A DNA stretch of 64,000 nt from Populus alba. Its lineage: Eukaryota > Streptophyta > Magnoliopsida > Malpighiales > Salicaceae. Below the pieces are notes generated by a model. The model was given only the letters and a program-made list of their open reading frames with translations. It searched no databases and had not been told where the DNA came from. Numbering within the stretch: the stretch's first letter is position 1; every line of letters starts with the position of its first letter. The translations under genes and the position numbers were made by a program. Where the stretch lies: positions 4,135,493-4,199,492 of the forward strand of contig NC_133287.1 in NCBI RefSeq assembly GCF_005239225.2. The letters are read 5' to 3'. Shown piece by piece: positions 22,775 through 36,520 of this stretch.

Positions 22775-25391
22775 TCATTGTCTCGACTTGCTCTTGCTTC
22801 TGCTCATCTTTTCCAGGGTGCCAGCTAGTAAACGAATGCAAATTCCATGAGACATATCTGCCCTGCGTGCTCCAGAGACTTCAGAACTTGCAGCCCTAAT
22901 AGCTCTTATGGCTATTTTTTTCTCGTTCATCTGCATGGACTCTCCTTGGGAAGTGCAAACCTCCATTCCCTGGTCTGATTCCAATTAGCCGGCCCAGTGG
23001 GCACACTTCTGTCTTGGAAGAAAGGATGCTGTTGACTGTAACATAGCAAACAGCAACACAAGAATTACTTCCAGTGGAAACAACTTAAGATGACTTCAAC
23101 GCAGCAGAGGTTCTTAGCGGTTTATTTTGGAAGGCAAAAGGAGTTTGTTTTTTTCTTCTCAGTTTTCACATGATCAGTGATTTGGTTCAAATACTTGTTC
23201 AAAAACATGAAATATGCACTGACAAGACAAATGGAAATAATTAGAGTAAGAGAAGCACCGGCAATGCAAGAACTTCTCAGGATTCTCTTCCATGATCTCT
23301 ACTATATGTCCTATGAGGAGATGAATAGATACATCTTACAAGTTATTCAGAAATCATTCCTGCTGAGTTTAGACTGGAAGGTTCGGTTTACCAATCAAGC
23401 AACTAGGATAGTAAAAAAACGCGGTCATGCACCACAGCACACGGACACACACACTTTTATACCAAGAACATCTGGAGGAAGAAGAGCAGATTTTTACCTC
23501 AGTGTCAAGGTTGGAGGATGAGAACGAAGAGAAACTAGATGAGCGTATACGCAAGGAATACGTTTCTGCTGGAGCAGCTTGTATTGTCTCCATCACTCGA
23601 AGTCTTGTGCTCATTAGGCCGAGTGGCCATCCATTTGATGCCTCGTTGCCCTGGGAAGAGGCATTGATTATTAATACATAGCTGAAGCGGATCAATCTCC
23701 TACTGATTAACCTCAATATGTATGGCCAATATAACTTAATGGCATCTTGACATTCTAATTAAGTTAATAGAAGGCCAGGATCTTTTAGCCATATCCAAAG
23801 AAAACGGATAAACTACAAAACAAAACAGAGAGATAGAGAGAGAGAGAGAGTCCAGAGAGAGCTGTCATAATCTCAGCCTGTGAAGAAATATCACAAAGAA
23901 TTTTGTGTTGAGGGTTCAACCCTAATAAATTTTTCCAGTTTGCTTTTGACTAAAAGAAATGAAAGAAACTGCAAGATGACTACAAGCCAGAGGCTAGACC
24001 ATATCTATGGAAATTACTGCCCTTATACCTCCTATTTTCGAGTAAAATTCTTAAAAGCATTAAAGTCTTTCATGTTTCCTTCCCTTAAAAGCATATTTTG
24101 GAAAATCAAGCAAATGCTTCTAATCAACCGAGAATACTTCGAATGATACCACTAATCAAACACTAACAGCTAGATGAAAGCAATTTGTGGTCAGGAAAGG
24201 ACGCGTCAAACTTGGAGTGGCAGCACTTGCACCATCACTTTTGCTGGAAGAAGCTCAAGAGGAACAGTCAAAGTCTGAAAAACTCAATTGATAGCTAATT
24301 GTTTTGGCGGGTAATATACAAGATTTCTTCAGACATTTGAGCCTTCATGTAAATTAAGTGCCTATACAGTGAGGACTTCTGATACTATGTAGACTCTGGG
24401 ACTTTATATCCATAATTTCTATCTCATTATTTTTTCCGTCTTGGGCAAATTCAAAACCCAACAAATGGTAAACTTAATATTCAATAGCAATAGAATTAGT
24501 ACCGAGTAAAATGAACTCCAAAATGATTCTAAGAATACAAATCCCCCCTCTGCCATTACAGGCAGTTTTCTCTACTAAGACAATATCTGTGCATCGATTT
24601 ATATGTAAACAAGACTGGGACACAAGCTGTCTTCAGATTTGAGGTTTCGGTACTCTGACCACAAACTCGAGACATTCTAGGCAGGACATCCCCAGATCCA
24701 TGGAAGGTTATAAATACATGTTGAAGTTTCATCAGATACAACCTCAAATCGCCAAATGAAGGACATATTTCTCCTCTCAATAGACAACAAGTTGAAAAGA
24801 GTAGTAATTGGAACCTCTCATGGGTTTCTCCATCAGAAACATTTATACATACTGCAAAAAGATCCTTCTGGCTTTCATGTATAAGACCGATAGTAGTTAC
24901 TTTCTACATCAAAAAACTTTGAAAAAGCATAGAAATGCAAATACTTGTTCTTGGTATACACATTCATTACCCATCTGCTTTGTTGATATAATAATCATTG
25001 CATACAGCTGCATGTAAATCACACATGTCTAATTCTAACCATGAAATTAATGTTTGCAACCATCAGTAAACTAATCAGTAATCAGCATTATTTTCCAGAA
25101 ATCAAATCCACGAGCCACCTAATAATTTCCCAATAGCAGAATTAATATAATTTGTCATTTCAGGAAATTCTCTGCCCTACCTCATTAACAACGAGAAAAC
25201 CTCGACTCTATACCAGCAATACAATCTAGTACTACAGATATCTAAGAGATTTCCCAGAAAGGAAAAGAGAAAGAGAAACCTGCACAAGACTGGAACTAAC
25301 AAAACATGCTAGAAACATGTATATTAAACTTGACATGCAACAAATAAGAATTATCGACACGAAGAAGAAGAAATCTTACCTCTGCTGCCAT
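22775..25391 (-). CDS. Plant-specific protein of unknown function, At1g68490/At1g13390-like, three exons
   Basis: Exon 1 (25391-25380) codes only MAAE and ends at GAG/GTAAG. Exon 2 (23650-23498) joins in frame to give EGNEASNGWPLGL, followed by the Ser-rich SSSFSSFSSSNLDTE. Exon 3 (23035-22775) follows a TTACAG acceptor. Exon 3 has an extra T near 23024 and an extra C near 23000; around these one can see the family string SFFQD and then LGRLIGIR in successive frames. The ASNGWPLGL, SSFSSSNLDTE and LGRLIGIR blocks are, as I recall, the conserved features of this plant family, whose function is unknown. The C-terminus is basic and ends SRSKSKSRQ. The first intron is about 1.7 kb. I identified the family from memory, so the locus names are approximate. 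Confidence 0.75.
23828..23850. repeat. GA microsatellite within intron 1
   Basis: Short (GA)n tract with one interruption inside the long first intron of the At1g68490-like gene. Confidence 0.85.
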
Positions 25392-28300
25392 GATGCCTGT
25401 TTTCTACAGCTCCGTCCACATGGAATGAAATGGAAGAAGAAGAAGAAGAAGAATATGGTCAAAGTCTCACAGAGAATTTAATCACTCTCACGCTGAGTAA
25501 GAAATTGTGTGTGACAGGACCAATGAAAGAGTTTAAGATCACTCCAAATTCTTACAATCAAAGTGACATGGGTCCCACGTATACAGTTTTTCTTTAATTA
25601 GAAATTGACAATCACCGCCAAGACTTCAACCATATAACTTACCGCCATATTTTAAAACCCTTTATCGTACTCCGACGAGCCAATAAAACAGTCCAAAGTG
25701 AAGTAGAAGCTGGTTTTTATGATCATAAACCTCCAGTTTTATGACTTCTGGTTAATGGGGTCTTTGCCCACCTGCCAATGGTTGATCAGAAGAAGCTTTA
25801 CCTTAAGTAGACACAATATGTGGAGTTGCTGAAGCATCACGCTGCATTGAGGGCAACAGGACCCCTCTTTAAGTCCGTAGCTATCAAACAGAAACCGCTA
25901 AAAATTTACTGCTCGTTAATTATTTTGTTTGTCGACAAGAAAATAATTAGGTAACTTCTGCTTTGTGGAAGAGAGGACAAATCTGGAATTGAAGTTCTAC
26001 CTTGCTTCTATCTTAAAAGTCATGTAAAAACAAAGAAAAAAAGCTCATAAAATTCTACTAGGACAATATGTGCTGTTTCATGGTCTTTTCATTTGGACCG
26101 TTGCTGGGTCTATTAATAGCCAGCAAGCAAAACAAAAAACTTTTGGATCATCATTAAATGCTTAAAAATGGACTTAAATTAGTTGTATCATCCATTGTTA
26201 TTAAACCTAAAATATCCTATTTAGGATAAATTAACAAAAAAAAAATATTAAAACAACATTATTTTAAAAAGAAATAATCAAAAATCAAAAAGATTTTTTA
26301 TTGGGTTTATCAAGATTAATAAATCCAAGTTAACCCAGATTTTTTATCAAATCTCACCATCAACTTGTCTAGCTCCGAGTTAGCCGATCTTGGATTGACC
26401 CGCGTGGACTCACAGAGGTTTGATAAGGGTATCATCCGTATCTGGGTTGTTAGAGGCATTGATTAAGTACCATTTGTGGGCAACCCTATTAATTAGACAT
26501 TCTTGAATTCATCTGCACTAACACTGGTCTGCATTGCATACAAGTGAAAATTACAGACACGTGGACGATAATATAAGACCTAGAGGGATTTTACTCCTTG
26601 TTGCTGTTCTCAACCGTCACTAACCACAAATCACCATCCACCTAATTATAGCCGAAATTGAGAAAGATTAATGAAATATCCCAAATACTTATAATGCAAT
26701 TATATACACTTTATACAGCCTAGTCATGATGGAAATATTTCTTATTTATCATTCAAGTAAAAAAAAAATCTAGATATTTATAAATTATTTAGGATTTTGG
26801 GTATCTAATAGGTCTTTAATATCTATTGTTATTTATTAATCAATAAAAAATAAAATATTTGAATATATATATTTGAAGTCTGTATGTGTATATTAAATGA
26901 TAAAATAATAAATATTATTTATGTGTGTGTGTGTGTTATGTTATGTTAATATTAAGGTATGTATATATTATATTATATTAAAAAAATTAAATATTTTTCA
27001 AATATATTTATCTAATATAAATATATATTTTAAATTATAATGGGATGAATTTTGAGTTAAATTTGATAATATTCATGTAGTAAAAAAAAAACTCGGTCGG
27101 ACTAAATTGTCTTCCAAGGTACTACAGATATGATTGAAGGCAGATTGGGAGTCAGATGGGCATTAATCACCAGTGCATGGTTGCACAGATGTAAACTATA
27201 TGGCTAGGGCCTAGATGCTGACATGGGAGCAGATGACTGGGCCATCAAGCGAAAAGGAAATTAAATGTTAAAAAAGTAGGAGGTCACGAATCACGGTCAG
27301 ATGAGAATACAGGCGGGACCCGGAGGCGTCGACGTGGCAATGAATGATGAGGTTGAAAAAGTAATGTTTTGGTGATTAGTAAGTGTAAGGTAGCAGTTTA
27401 CTAGAACGATGCCGACATCTTCATTATCTCTCCTACGGGCACTCTTCTCTTCTCATTCAAAATGATGATATTTAAAAATTATATTTGGTCATACTGTTTT
27501 TTTTTAATAATAAAAGAAGAACAAAACTTATATTTGAATTTATTAAAAGTAATAAAAATACTTTTCTGTCTTAATATTTTTTTTTTATTTCTCTTTCATA
27601 TTTATTTTTTATTTTATGTATCTATTTTTTTATAGTGAATATCGATAATTATATATTCTTTAAATATCATAAAATTTATTTTCAAGATTGTATTAATTTT
27701 ATGAATTATATATGTAAGAAAAAAACTTAAGTAAGGTATTTTGATATTTTTTTTATTTTACTTACTTAAAATTAGATATTGTGTGCCATGTAAGTTTATG
27801 TAATATCAACTTTAATTATCTTATTATTAATAAATTTGTTTTATCTCAAAATAAAGAAGAAGGAAAGATAAATTACAATGGTCTAGGTTAAAAACCTCTC
27901 TTGCTCTTAGCTTTCTTTGGCATTACCTCATCCCATTGTGGCTTATGCACAATTACTAGCCCGTCAAGGGAAAAGAAAAAAAAAAATACAGGGCAAGAAG
28001 TCTGATTAAATTACTGCATCTAACCTATTTTTTTTAAAAAATAAAAAATAAGCTAGCATATTTATTTTGCTCGTTACTATAAAAGCAGGTATAAATGTAC
28101 TTTAAATTACTACAGTGCGTCTACATTGTAAAATTAATTATTTATAAGACTCATAAAACTATAATTTGTAACCTTAATATTTTTAATTTTTGTATATTTG
28201 ATGCTTGTAGTTTTTTATATTCGCCAGGTGTGTACCTGCGCTTTATTGTAGGGTCAAACTTTTTTTTTTCTGTAAAAAAATATATTCAATTGTTGCCAAC

Positions 28301-30993
28301 ACTTTTTTTTAAAAAAAGAAAAGTTTGTTACTCAATTCATAAAACCTGATTGAGTTAAATAAATTTATTTTTATTTTAATTATATGAAAAAAAATAACAA
28401 TATCAGATAGATCAAAATTTTTAAAAAATATCAAGATAACCTAAGGAAAAATATTTTTATAAAATGGGACAAACGATGTAGTTCAGTTCTCAATCCATTA
28501 AATACAAAATAATAAAATGGATTAAAAACTGGACCAAAACAAATAGACCCTATTTAACTTATGTTAGCTTAACAAACATATAACTCTAGTAATCAGAGTT
28601 GAGTCAACCTGAGCTATTTAACCAAAACCATGGCCTATATCATAATATCAAAAAAAACCCATTAGAAAAAAATTAAAAAAAATCATAAAATCTATTTTTA
28701 TAAAAAATATCAACCTGTTTTAACTTTTCAAACCTGTGACCTAGATCATTAGATACAAATTACCCTGTCTGGAAAAATCATTAAGCTCAATTTCCAATTA
28801 ATCAAATATTAAATGATGAAATTGAAAAAAAAAATAATTATACAAAACAATTTAAAACAAAAAAATAACAATTAAAATAATGAGGATTAAAATTGTAATA
28901 TAACATAAATTTTATATTTTATTGAAGGGTGAAATTGAAAAGAAAATTCAATTTAGCAAAGGACCTAAGAAAATAAAAAAATAAGGATTAAAATTGACAT
29001 ATAAAATTAAAATAATTTTTTTGATTGAATGAAGAAAATGAAAAGAAAAATAAATTTAGAAGAAAGAGAAAAAAAATAAAAAGAATGGGGATCAAATTGG
29101 TAAAAATAATATATTATAATTTTTGGACTGAATAATGAAATTAAAAACAAATAAAACTTTTACAAAAGAGCCTAAAAAAATAAGGATCAAATTGGAAATA
29201 ACAATATATGATGAATTAGGATTAAATGATGAAATTGAAGAAAAATAAAACATTCACAAAAAGGCAAAGAACAAAATTACAAATCAAAAGAATAAGAAAC
29301 TAAATTTGAAATACCAACAATAAAGAAAATCAAGTTGTCATTTTTAAAGGGAGGAGAGAAAAAAAAAAAAAAAACCCCTCCACTAGTAACAAATTGCTCA
29401 CTGAACACCAACATGCGCCACCTCAAAAGAAAAAGGGTGTGGCAGTGCTTCTAATGACTTGATCGAATGACATTTTTTGTATGTGGGGTGGGGCAACATG
29501 TGTTGTTTGATAGACAAGGGCATCTCCCATATGTTGGTGTGCACTACATGCGCATGCGCACCAACTATTATATATATATTATTCTTTATTGAAAGACCTA
29601 ATTTTCCCTCATATGACATGATAATAAAGAAAAAAAAACATTTGTAAAAAGATAAAAGAAGCCCTAGAGGTCACTTTTAATGCTTTGGTTTTTAAGAGTT
29701 TTTTGGTTATTTAACTGTGCTTTTTGGTCATTTCATTGTGTTTTTTTTCTATGTCTAGTGAAATACCAAAGTGCCTCTTATCCAATATGATAATTACAAT
29801 AACAAAAAAATCATTGTGAAAACATGAAATTTTCCATTGACTCATGCCTTTTTTTTTTATTCTAATGGTATATTAGTCGTTTTACTGTGTCATTAAAATG
29901 AGAAAATATTTTTTTTTATTTCTAATTAATTTGGTTATGACTATGAGTCTTATGAAAAGACTTTAATGCCCTAAGTTGATTTTTTTAGTGTGGGGGCAAA
30001 ATTATGAAAACACAGTTTTAGTTAATAGTGTTTTCACACAAGTTACCATAAAAATCCCTTTTGTTTTAGATTTGGTTATTGTTTGTCTTAAATTTTATTT
30101 TTTATTATGTTTTTAATACTTAGATGTTGAGATCTTAAATGAAATAAAAGTCAATGAAAAGTGGAGAGACAAGAGAAAGAGTTTGGCATGCCACTTTTCA
30201 ACTACAGATACAGATGATTTTGTTGTTGATGAGTTTCAACTTGGAAATGAGAGTTATTTAAAGGTGATTTTTACTTTTAACTATGCTAAAACAACCATAT
30301 CGAGTCTTGTAATTTTGTTTTTTACTTAATTTAATGTTTTAGGGTTGGAAATGAAGAGGTGATTTTTAGATTGATTCGGGATTTGTATTTTGTTTATAAA
30401 TAGAGTTGTTAAGGTTTCTATAATATTTTGAGGTTTTTTTTTTATTATAAAAAACATATTAAAATTTGAATTTTTCTTGGTTATAAAATTAAGACCTCAA
30501 TTTTTCATAAAAAAAAAAAAAAACCAAAAAATCATCCTTGTTTTTAAACATGTCATATGCTCGGATCCATTATATTAAATAGAAATGGGGATTTTGATTA
30601 AAGAGATCCACTTTTCTCTTTAATTTTATTGTCTTTGAAGTAAGTTTGTAGTAACTTATTAGTCAAGTAAGTTGATCATAGTTTTCAACAAAAAGAGAGG
30701 TTTATTTTATCATTTAACACATAGAAATAAAAAATAAAAATAAAAAAAGTGCCGATAGCAATTCTGAAATAATCTTTATCACTTTTTTCCCTGTCGTCTC
30801 TTCATAAATAACTATCGATAATTATTTTGAAAATAATATGAAAATTTTTCTAATATGATTTTTTTAATTTTAGAAATAGTTGATAAATTTGCTCTGTTTA
30901 TATTAACAAGCACAACCAATTTTACGTGAAGACACAATCACCATAGGCTCTCTGATCTGGCAAAATTTTACGTGCACCAACCAATGCAAATGC
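25392..30993. other. Gene-poor AT-rich region
   Basis: Starts with a GAA microsatellite (about 25434-25452) in the 5' region of the neighbouring gene. From 26.5 to 30.9 kb it is strongly AT-rich without a recognised gene. Between about 28485 and 29340 the phrase AAATGATGAAATTGAA and variants recur; similar phrases recur at 57540-58250, so both are probably decayed copies of one dispersed repeat family. The right end was the target of the Copia insertion. Confidence 0.4.
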
Positions 30994-31256
30994 TGATAAA
31001 TTGTCATTAGTTGGGCAGTTTCCCTGTTTTAAGCTTTTTCTGTTACGTTGAATAATTCCTCCTTGTCTTGAGGAACAAGATTGTTTTTCCGTTACAGTAG
31101 CACGATTATAGGACTTTAAATCGTGGGCAGTTATCCTTTTCTTCTTCCAGTGTAAGGCTATTTAATGGCCACATCAGTTGCTTAATAAATCAATCAATTC
31201 TTCCATCTCTCGCATAATCAAGCCTGTCAAAGCTCTTTGTTTTTATTTATTTCACA
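30994..31256 (+). repeat. 5' LTR of the Copia element
   Basis: Begins TGATAAATTGTC and ends TTTATTTCACA. One C/A difference from the 3' LTR is seen within the ATTCCTCCTTGTC region. Confidence 0.97.
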
Positions 31257-31258
31257 AT

Positions 31259-31270
31259 TGGTATCAGAGC
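31259..31270 (+). promoter_or_regulatory. Primer-binding site (initiator tRNA-Met)
   Basis: TGGTATCAGAGC, two bases after the 5' LTR; the same PBS as in the LARD-like element at 17640. Confidence 0.93.
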
Positions 31271-31329
31271 CTCCTCACGAGGTTTGATCAAATTTTTCTT
31301 TTCAGGTATTAAAGTAAAGAGTCAGAGAC

Positions 31330-34300
31330 ATGGCATCCGAAAATAGTTTCGTGCAACCTGCCATTCCAAGGTTTGATGGTCACTATGACCATTGGAGTAT
31401 GCTGATGGAGAATTTTTTGCGTTCCAAAGAATATTGGAACTTGATAGAAACAGGAATCACTGCTGCAGCAGAGGGATCAAGTCTCAGTGAGATACAACAG
31501 AAGACGTATGACGATCAAAAGCTGAAAGATCTCAAGGCCAAGAACTATTTGTTCCAAGCCATTGATCGATCGATATTGGAAACAATCTTGAAGAAAGATA
31601 CAGCTAAAGAAATATGGGATTCATTGAAGCAAAAATATCAAGGGACAGCACGTGTCAAGCGCGCTCAATTGCAAGCTCTTCGTAAAGAGTTTGAAGTGTT
31701 GCATATGAAGAATGCAGAATCTGTTAATGATTATTTTGGCAGAACACTCACCATTGCAAACAAAATGTGCATCCATGGAGAACAAATGGATGATGTGGTT
31801 ATCATTGAAAAGATTTTGAGGTCTATGACTTCAAAATATGATTATGTTGTTTGCTCGATTGAGGAATCAAATGATCTGGACACAATGTCTATAGACGAGC
31901 TTCAAAGCAACCTCTTGGTGCATGAACAACGGATCAGCAGACATGTGAACGATGAACAAGCACTTCAGATCACTCATGGATTCCAGCAAGGAGGAAGAGG
32001 TGGCGGTAGAGGCACTTATCAAGGACGAGGAAGAGGAAGGGGTAGGTTTGGATTCAATAAATCCATCATAGAGTGTTATTATTGTCATGCATTGGGGCAT
32101 TTTCAATGGAATGTCCTAAACGAGATAAGGAAACAGAGGGTGAATTATGCTGAAACAAAGGATGAGATGTTGCTAATGGCGTTTATAGATTCCAACGAGT
32201 CTGACATGGAGCACATTTGGTTTCTTGATTCTGGGTGCAGTAATCACATGTGTGGGAAACAGAACATGTTTTTTGATCTTGACAAAAGCTTTTGAGAAAA
32301 CCGTGAAGCTTGGCAATGACTCCAGTCTTACTGTACAAGGAAAAGGAAACATTCGAATGGAAGTAAATGGGTGTGTGCATGTCATCACAGAAGTTTTCTA
32401 CGTGCCAGACCTAAAGAATAATCTGTTGAGTATTGGCCAATTGCAAGAGAAGGGGCTGACAGTTCTCATTCAACGTGGAATTTGCAAAAATATTTCACAA
32501 AGAGAAAGGTTTGATCATGGAAACAGAAATGACACACAACAGAATGTTCACTGTGCATGCTCGTTATCCACCTAAGGAATCAAAAATGTTTCTCCACACT
32601 GATCGCAGATCAAGCAGACCTTTGGCACTGTCGGTATGGACATCTCAGCTGGAATGGGCTCAAAGTACTACAACAAAAGAAAATGGTGAAAGGATTACCT
32701 CTGTTTAAAAGCCTCCCAAAAGATTTGTGAGGATTGCCTGGTGGGAAGACAACATCGTGATCCATTTCCTAGAGCAAGCATGTGGAGAGCCAACAACATT
32801 CTACAGTTGGTACATGCTGACATATGTGGACCAATTAATCCAGTTTCAAATGGCAATAAAAAGGTATCTTATTACATTCATCGATGATTACAGCAGGAAA
32901 ACTTGGGTGTTCTTCTTGATGGCGAAATCAGAAGCCTATTCCACATTCAAATCTTTTAAAGCCAGAGTTGAGAAGGAAACAGGTTCTTACATACGAAGTC
33001 TTAGAACAGACCGTGGAGGAGAATTTACATCACAAGATTTCACTGACTTCTGCAATGAGCATGGCATTCAAAGGCAGCTGACGACCGCTTATTCACCTCA
33101 GCAGAACGGTGTAGCAGAAAGGAAGAACCGCACCATTATGAATATAGTGCGCAGCATATTGACAGCAAAGCAAATTCCCAAGACATTCTGGCCTGAAGCA
33201 GTGAACTGGACGGTGCATATTCTAAATCGATGTCCAACTCTAGCTGTGAAGAACAAAACACCAGCAGAAATGTGGAATGGGCACAAGCCATCAGTTGACT
33301 ACTTTCGAGTTTTTGGTTGCATTTCTCACGTGCATGTACCTGACAGCAAACGAATAAAGCTTGATGCCAGAAGTGTAAAATGCATTTTACTGGGGGTAAG
33401 TGATGAATCTAAGGCTTATAAATTGTTTGATCCAATCTCAAATAAAATCATTATAAGCCGAGATGTAGTATTTGAAGAAGATAAGCAATGGACCTGGGAT
33501 GATGATCACAAACAGGCCATATACACTGAGCTTGAGTGGGACAACGACACAGAAGGAGCTGTTGAAATAGAAGGAGCAGTTGAAAATGCGGGAGGTGACT
33601 CTGAAGAATCTATTTTCAGAGAAGAAACTGGAGACAGTGAACCCAGTGAACCCGATGGAGGTAATATTGAAATAGATGGAGGAAATATTGAAGCTGACGG
33701 AGATAACATTAATATCTCACATGAAGAACAGGCATCATCTCCTGCGACACGAACACGAAGACCACCAGTGTGGATAAGCGACTATGAAACCGGACAAGGG
33801 CTCTCAGATGAAGAAACTGTCAACCTGACACAATTAGCTTTGTTCACTGATGGAGATTCCTATTACATTTGCTGAAGCTGTGAAGTCTGAGAAATGGAGA
33901 AAAGCCATGGATCAAGAGATGCAAGCTATAGAAAAGAATGACACATGGGATTTAACAGTGCTGCCATCGGGAGGAAAAACTATAGGAGTAAAAATGGGTG
34001 TTCAAAACAAAATTCAATGAACATGGAGAAGTGGACAAGCACAAGGCTCGGCTGGTTTGCTAAGGGGTACTGTCAACAACATGGAATTGATTACGCTGAG
34101 GTCTTCGCACCAGTAGCTCGCCTGGACACTATACGCATTGTTATATCCATTGCTGCACAGAAATCTTGGGTAATCTACCAGCTTGATGTCAAGTCGGCTT
34201 TCCTGCATGGAGAAATTACTGAAGAAGTCTTCGTTGAGCAGCCACCAGGATATGAACAGAAGGGGCATGAAGCTAAGGCTTATCGACTGAAGAAGGCATT

Positions 34301-35400
34301 ATATGGCCTTAAACAGGCTCCTCGCGCCTGGTATAGTCGCATTGAAACATATTTCAGCAATGAAGGCTTCATCAAATGTCCTTATGAGCATACATTATTT
34401 ATTAAGACTGCAGGTGGAGGTAAAATTCTGATTCTGTGTCTTTACGTGACGATCTTATCTTTACTGGCAATGATAATGCCATGTTCGAAGAATTTTAAAC
34501 AGTCCATGAAAACTGAGTTTGACATGACTGATCTTGGGCAAATGAAGTACTTCCTTGGCATTGAAGTATTACAAAAGGCAGATGGTATCTTCATTACTCA
34601 ACGAAAGTATGCTCAAGAGATTTTGGAAAGGTTTAACATGGCTCAGTGTAACTTAGTAACATAACCCCGTGGTTCCTGGTTTTAAACTCACGAAAGATGA
34701 AGAGGGAGTAGCAGCTGATAGCACCGTTTACAAACAAATGGTGGGAAGCCTAATGTATTTGACTGCAACACGTCCTGACTTAATGTTTTAGTGTCAGTTT
34801 GATCAGCAGGTATATGGAGCGTCCTACTGATTCTCACTTCCAGGCAGCTAAAAGGATTTGAGGTATATAAAGGGCACAATTGTTTTCGGGATATTCTACA
34901 AGAAGGGAGGCAGAGCAGAACTTGTAGGATATTCGGATAGTGACTATGCTGGCGATCAAAATGACAGGAAAAGCACGTCAGGATATGCTTTTCTCATGAA
35001 TTCAGGAGCTGTTTCTTGGTCTTCAAAGAAGCAACCGGTGGTTACTCTCTCTACCACTGAAGCTGAATTTGTTGCTGCAGCATCAAGCGCATGCCAGGTC
35101 GTGTGGTTGAGAAGAATTCTAACAGTCCTAAATCAAGAGCAGAGTAATCCAACTGTGGTGTTTTGTGATAATATTTCAGCAATTAAACTTTCAAAGAATC
35201 CTGTGATGCATGGTCGTAGTAAACACATAGATGTAAGATTCCATTTTCTCCGTGATCTTGTTAAAGATGGGATTCTGGAGCTAATTCACTGTTCTACACA
35301 GCAACAAGTTGCAGATATCCTAACCAAACCGTTGAAGCTTGATACCTTTCTGAAAATGCGAAATCTGCTGGGAGTGCATGAATATCCAAGTATAAACTGA
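31330..35400 (+). pseudogene. Copia gag-pol polyprotein, frame-broken
   Basis: Gag (31330 onward) starts MASENSFVQPAIPRFDGHYD and has the usual retrotransposon gag domain and a Gly/Arg-rich stretch before a zinc knuckle beginning CYYCHALGH. A lost G followed by an extra G shifts frame locally and removes the last Cys of the knuckle. The protease shows the DSG active-site motif in FLDSGCSNHMCG (about 32220). The integrase core lies at 32727-33300, with DDYSRKTW, RTDRGGEF and QNGVAERKNR. Reverse transcriptase (33945-34664) shows LDVKSAFLHG and KKALYGLKQAPRAW; a single-base loss hits its catalytic YVDD-type box near 34447. RNase H (34858-35400) shows SDSDYAGD and STTEAEF and ends with the usual ADILTKPL region. 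Breaks near 32295, 32575, 32708, 33870 and 34664 separate the parts. Confidence 0.92.
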
Positions 35401-35420
35401 ATGATAATGGCATTCAGTTT

Positions 35421-35429
35421 AAGGGAGGA
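35421..35429 (+). promoter_or_regulatory. Polypurine tract of the Copia element
   Basis: AAGGGAGGA directly before the 3' LTR. Confidence 0.9.
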
Positions 35430-35692
35430 TGATAAATTGTCATTAGTTGGGCAGTTTCCCTGTTTTAAGCTTTTTCTGTTACGTTGAATAATTCCTCATT
35501 GTCTTGAGGAACAAGATTGTTTTTCCGTTACAGTAGCACGATTATAGGACTTTAAATCGTGGGCAGTTATCCTTTTCTTCTTCCAGTGTAAGGCTATTTA
35601 ATGGCCACATCAGTTGCTTAATAAATCAATCAATTCTTCCATCTCTCGCATAATCAAGCCTGTCAAAGCTCTTTGTTTTTATTTATTTCACA
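35430..35692 (+). repeat. 3' LTR of the Copia element
   Basis: 263 bases, essentially identical to 30994-31256. Confidence 0.97.
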
Positions 35693-36345
35693 AATGCTCC
35701 TTGGTCTTGTGGTGTGGCCCTCTGGGCTTATGATGCCGACCAACCACTCAACCAGGATTCAAGCTTTGGTATCGCTCTGAATCTATGATACCCAAATCCA
35801 ACAAATATGTCTCCTTCTTCTTTCCCCTCTCGAGGTGTAATTGTGAAGGGACTGTAGATGCGGTGGAGGTCCGGCGGAGCAAGAGCAAGATCAATCCAGA
35901 ATTGTCAAATCACTAATATTTTGATCTGCTATTATTTATCTAGAGGATTCCACAATAGTTGATCTAGAGACCATTTGCTTAGTTTCATCTAGTGACCATT
36001 TGCTTAAAAACTTAGTGAATGTTTGGTAGTGTAGTAGCAATTGCTTTTTAAATAATTTTTCATGCTAAAATGTATGTCAATAATTTTTTTTATTTTTTAA
36101 AAAATTATTTTTTAACATCAGGATATCAAAACAATTCAAAATATATAAAATTGTATTAAATTTTCGTAAAAAAAAGAATTAAATTTTTTTTAAAAAACAT
36201 GGTTTAATCACATTTCCAAACTGTCCCTAAATGGTTCCACCTTGGGATTTGGAAAAATGTTGCCAAGACTTTAGGCCTGCTGGAGACCGGTGCACTGAAT
36301 TTGTACCGGAGACTTTTGAATTTAAGAAAAATTGTAGGTCTGGAT
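35693..36345. other. Spacer between the Copia and hAT elements, with SINE-like sequence
   Basis: Begins with GCTCCTTGGTCTTGTGG followed about 65 bases later by GGATTCAAGCTTTGG, which resemble RNA polymerase III A and B boxes of a tRNA-derived SINE. The rest is AT-rich. The last eight bases are the hAT target duplication. Confidence 0.4.
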
Positions 36346-36515
36346 CAAGGTTGTCAAAAACGCATTTTTGACACGACACGGAACATTCAATTTAAACTCG
36401 ACTCGTAAACTCGAATCGTAAAATCGTAAAATCGGAAGTAAAATTTTTTTAATTAAAATCGTAAAATCGGAAGTAAATTTTTTCTAGCTAAAATCGTAAA
36501 ATCGCAAGTAAAATA
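36346..36515. promoter_or_regulatory. Left subterminal repeat cluster of the hAT element
   Basis: Several copies of AATCGTAAAATCG and related ACTCGTAAAC motifs within about 170 bases of the terminus. The right end (40560-40665) carries the same motif in both orientations. hAT transposases bind such subterminal repeats. Confidence 0.7.
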
Positions 36516-36520
36516 TTTTA

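Larger units (their letters stand above)
30994..35692 (+). mobile_element. Young Copia-superfamily LTR retrotransposon
   Basis: Complete 4.7 kb element between 5-base duplications AATGC (30989-30993 and 35693-35697). The LTRs are 263 bases each and I see one difference between them, so insertion is very recent. Order is LTR, PBS, gag, protease, integrase, reverse transcriptase, RNase H, polypurine tract, LTR. Integrase before reverse transcriptase defines Copia. The polyprotein is broken by several single-base length changes and stops, so this copy as written cannot encode a full gag-pol. Confidence 0.97.
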
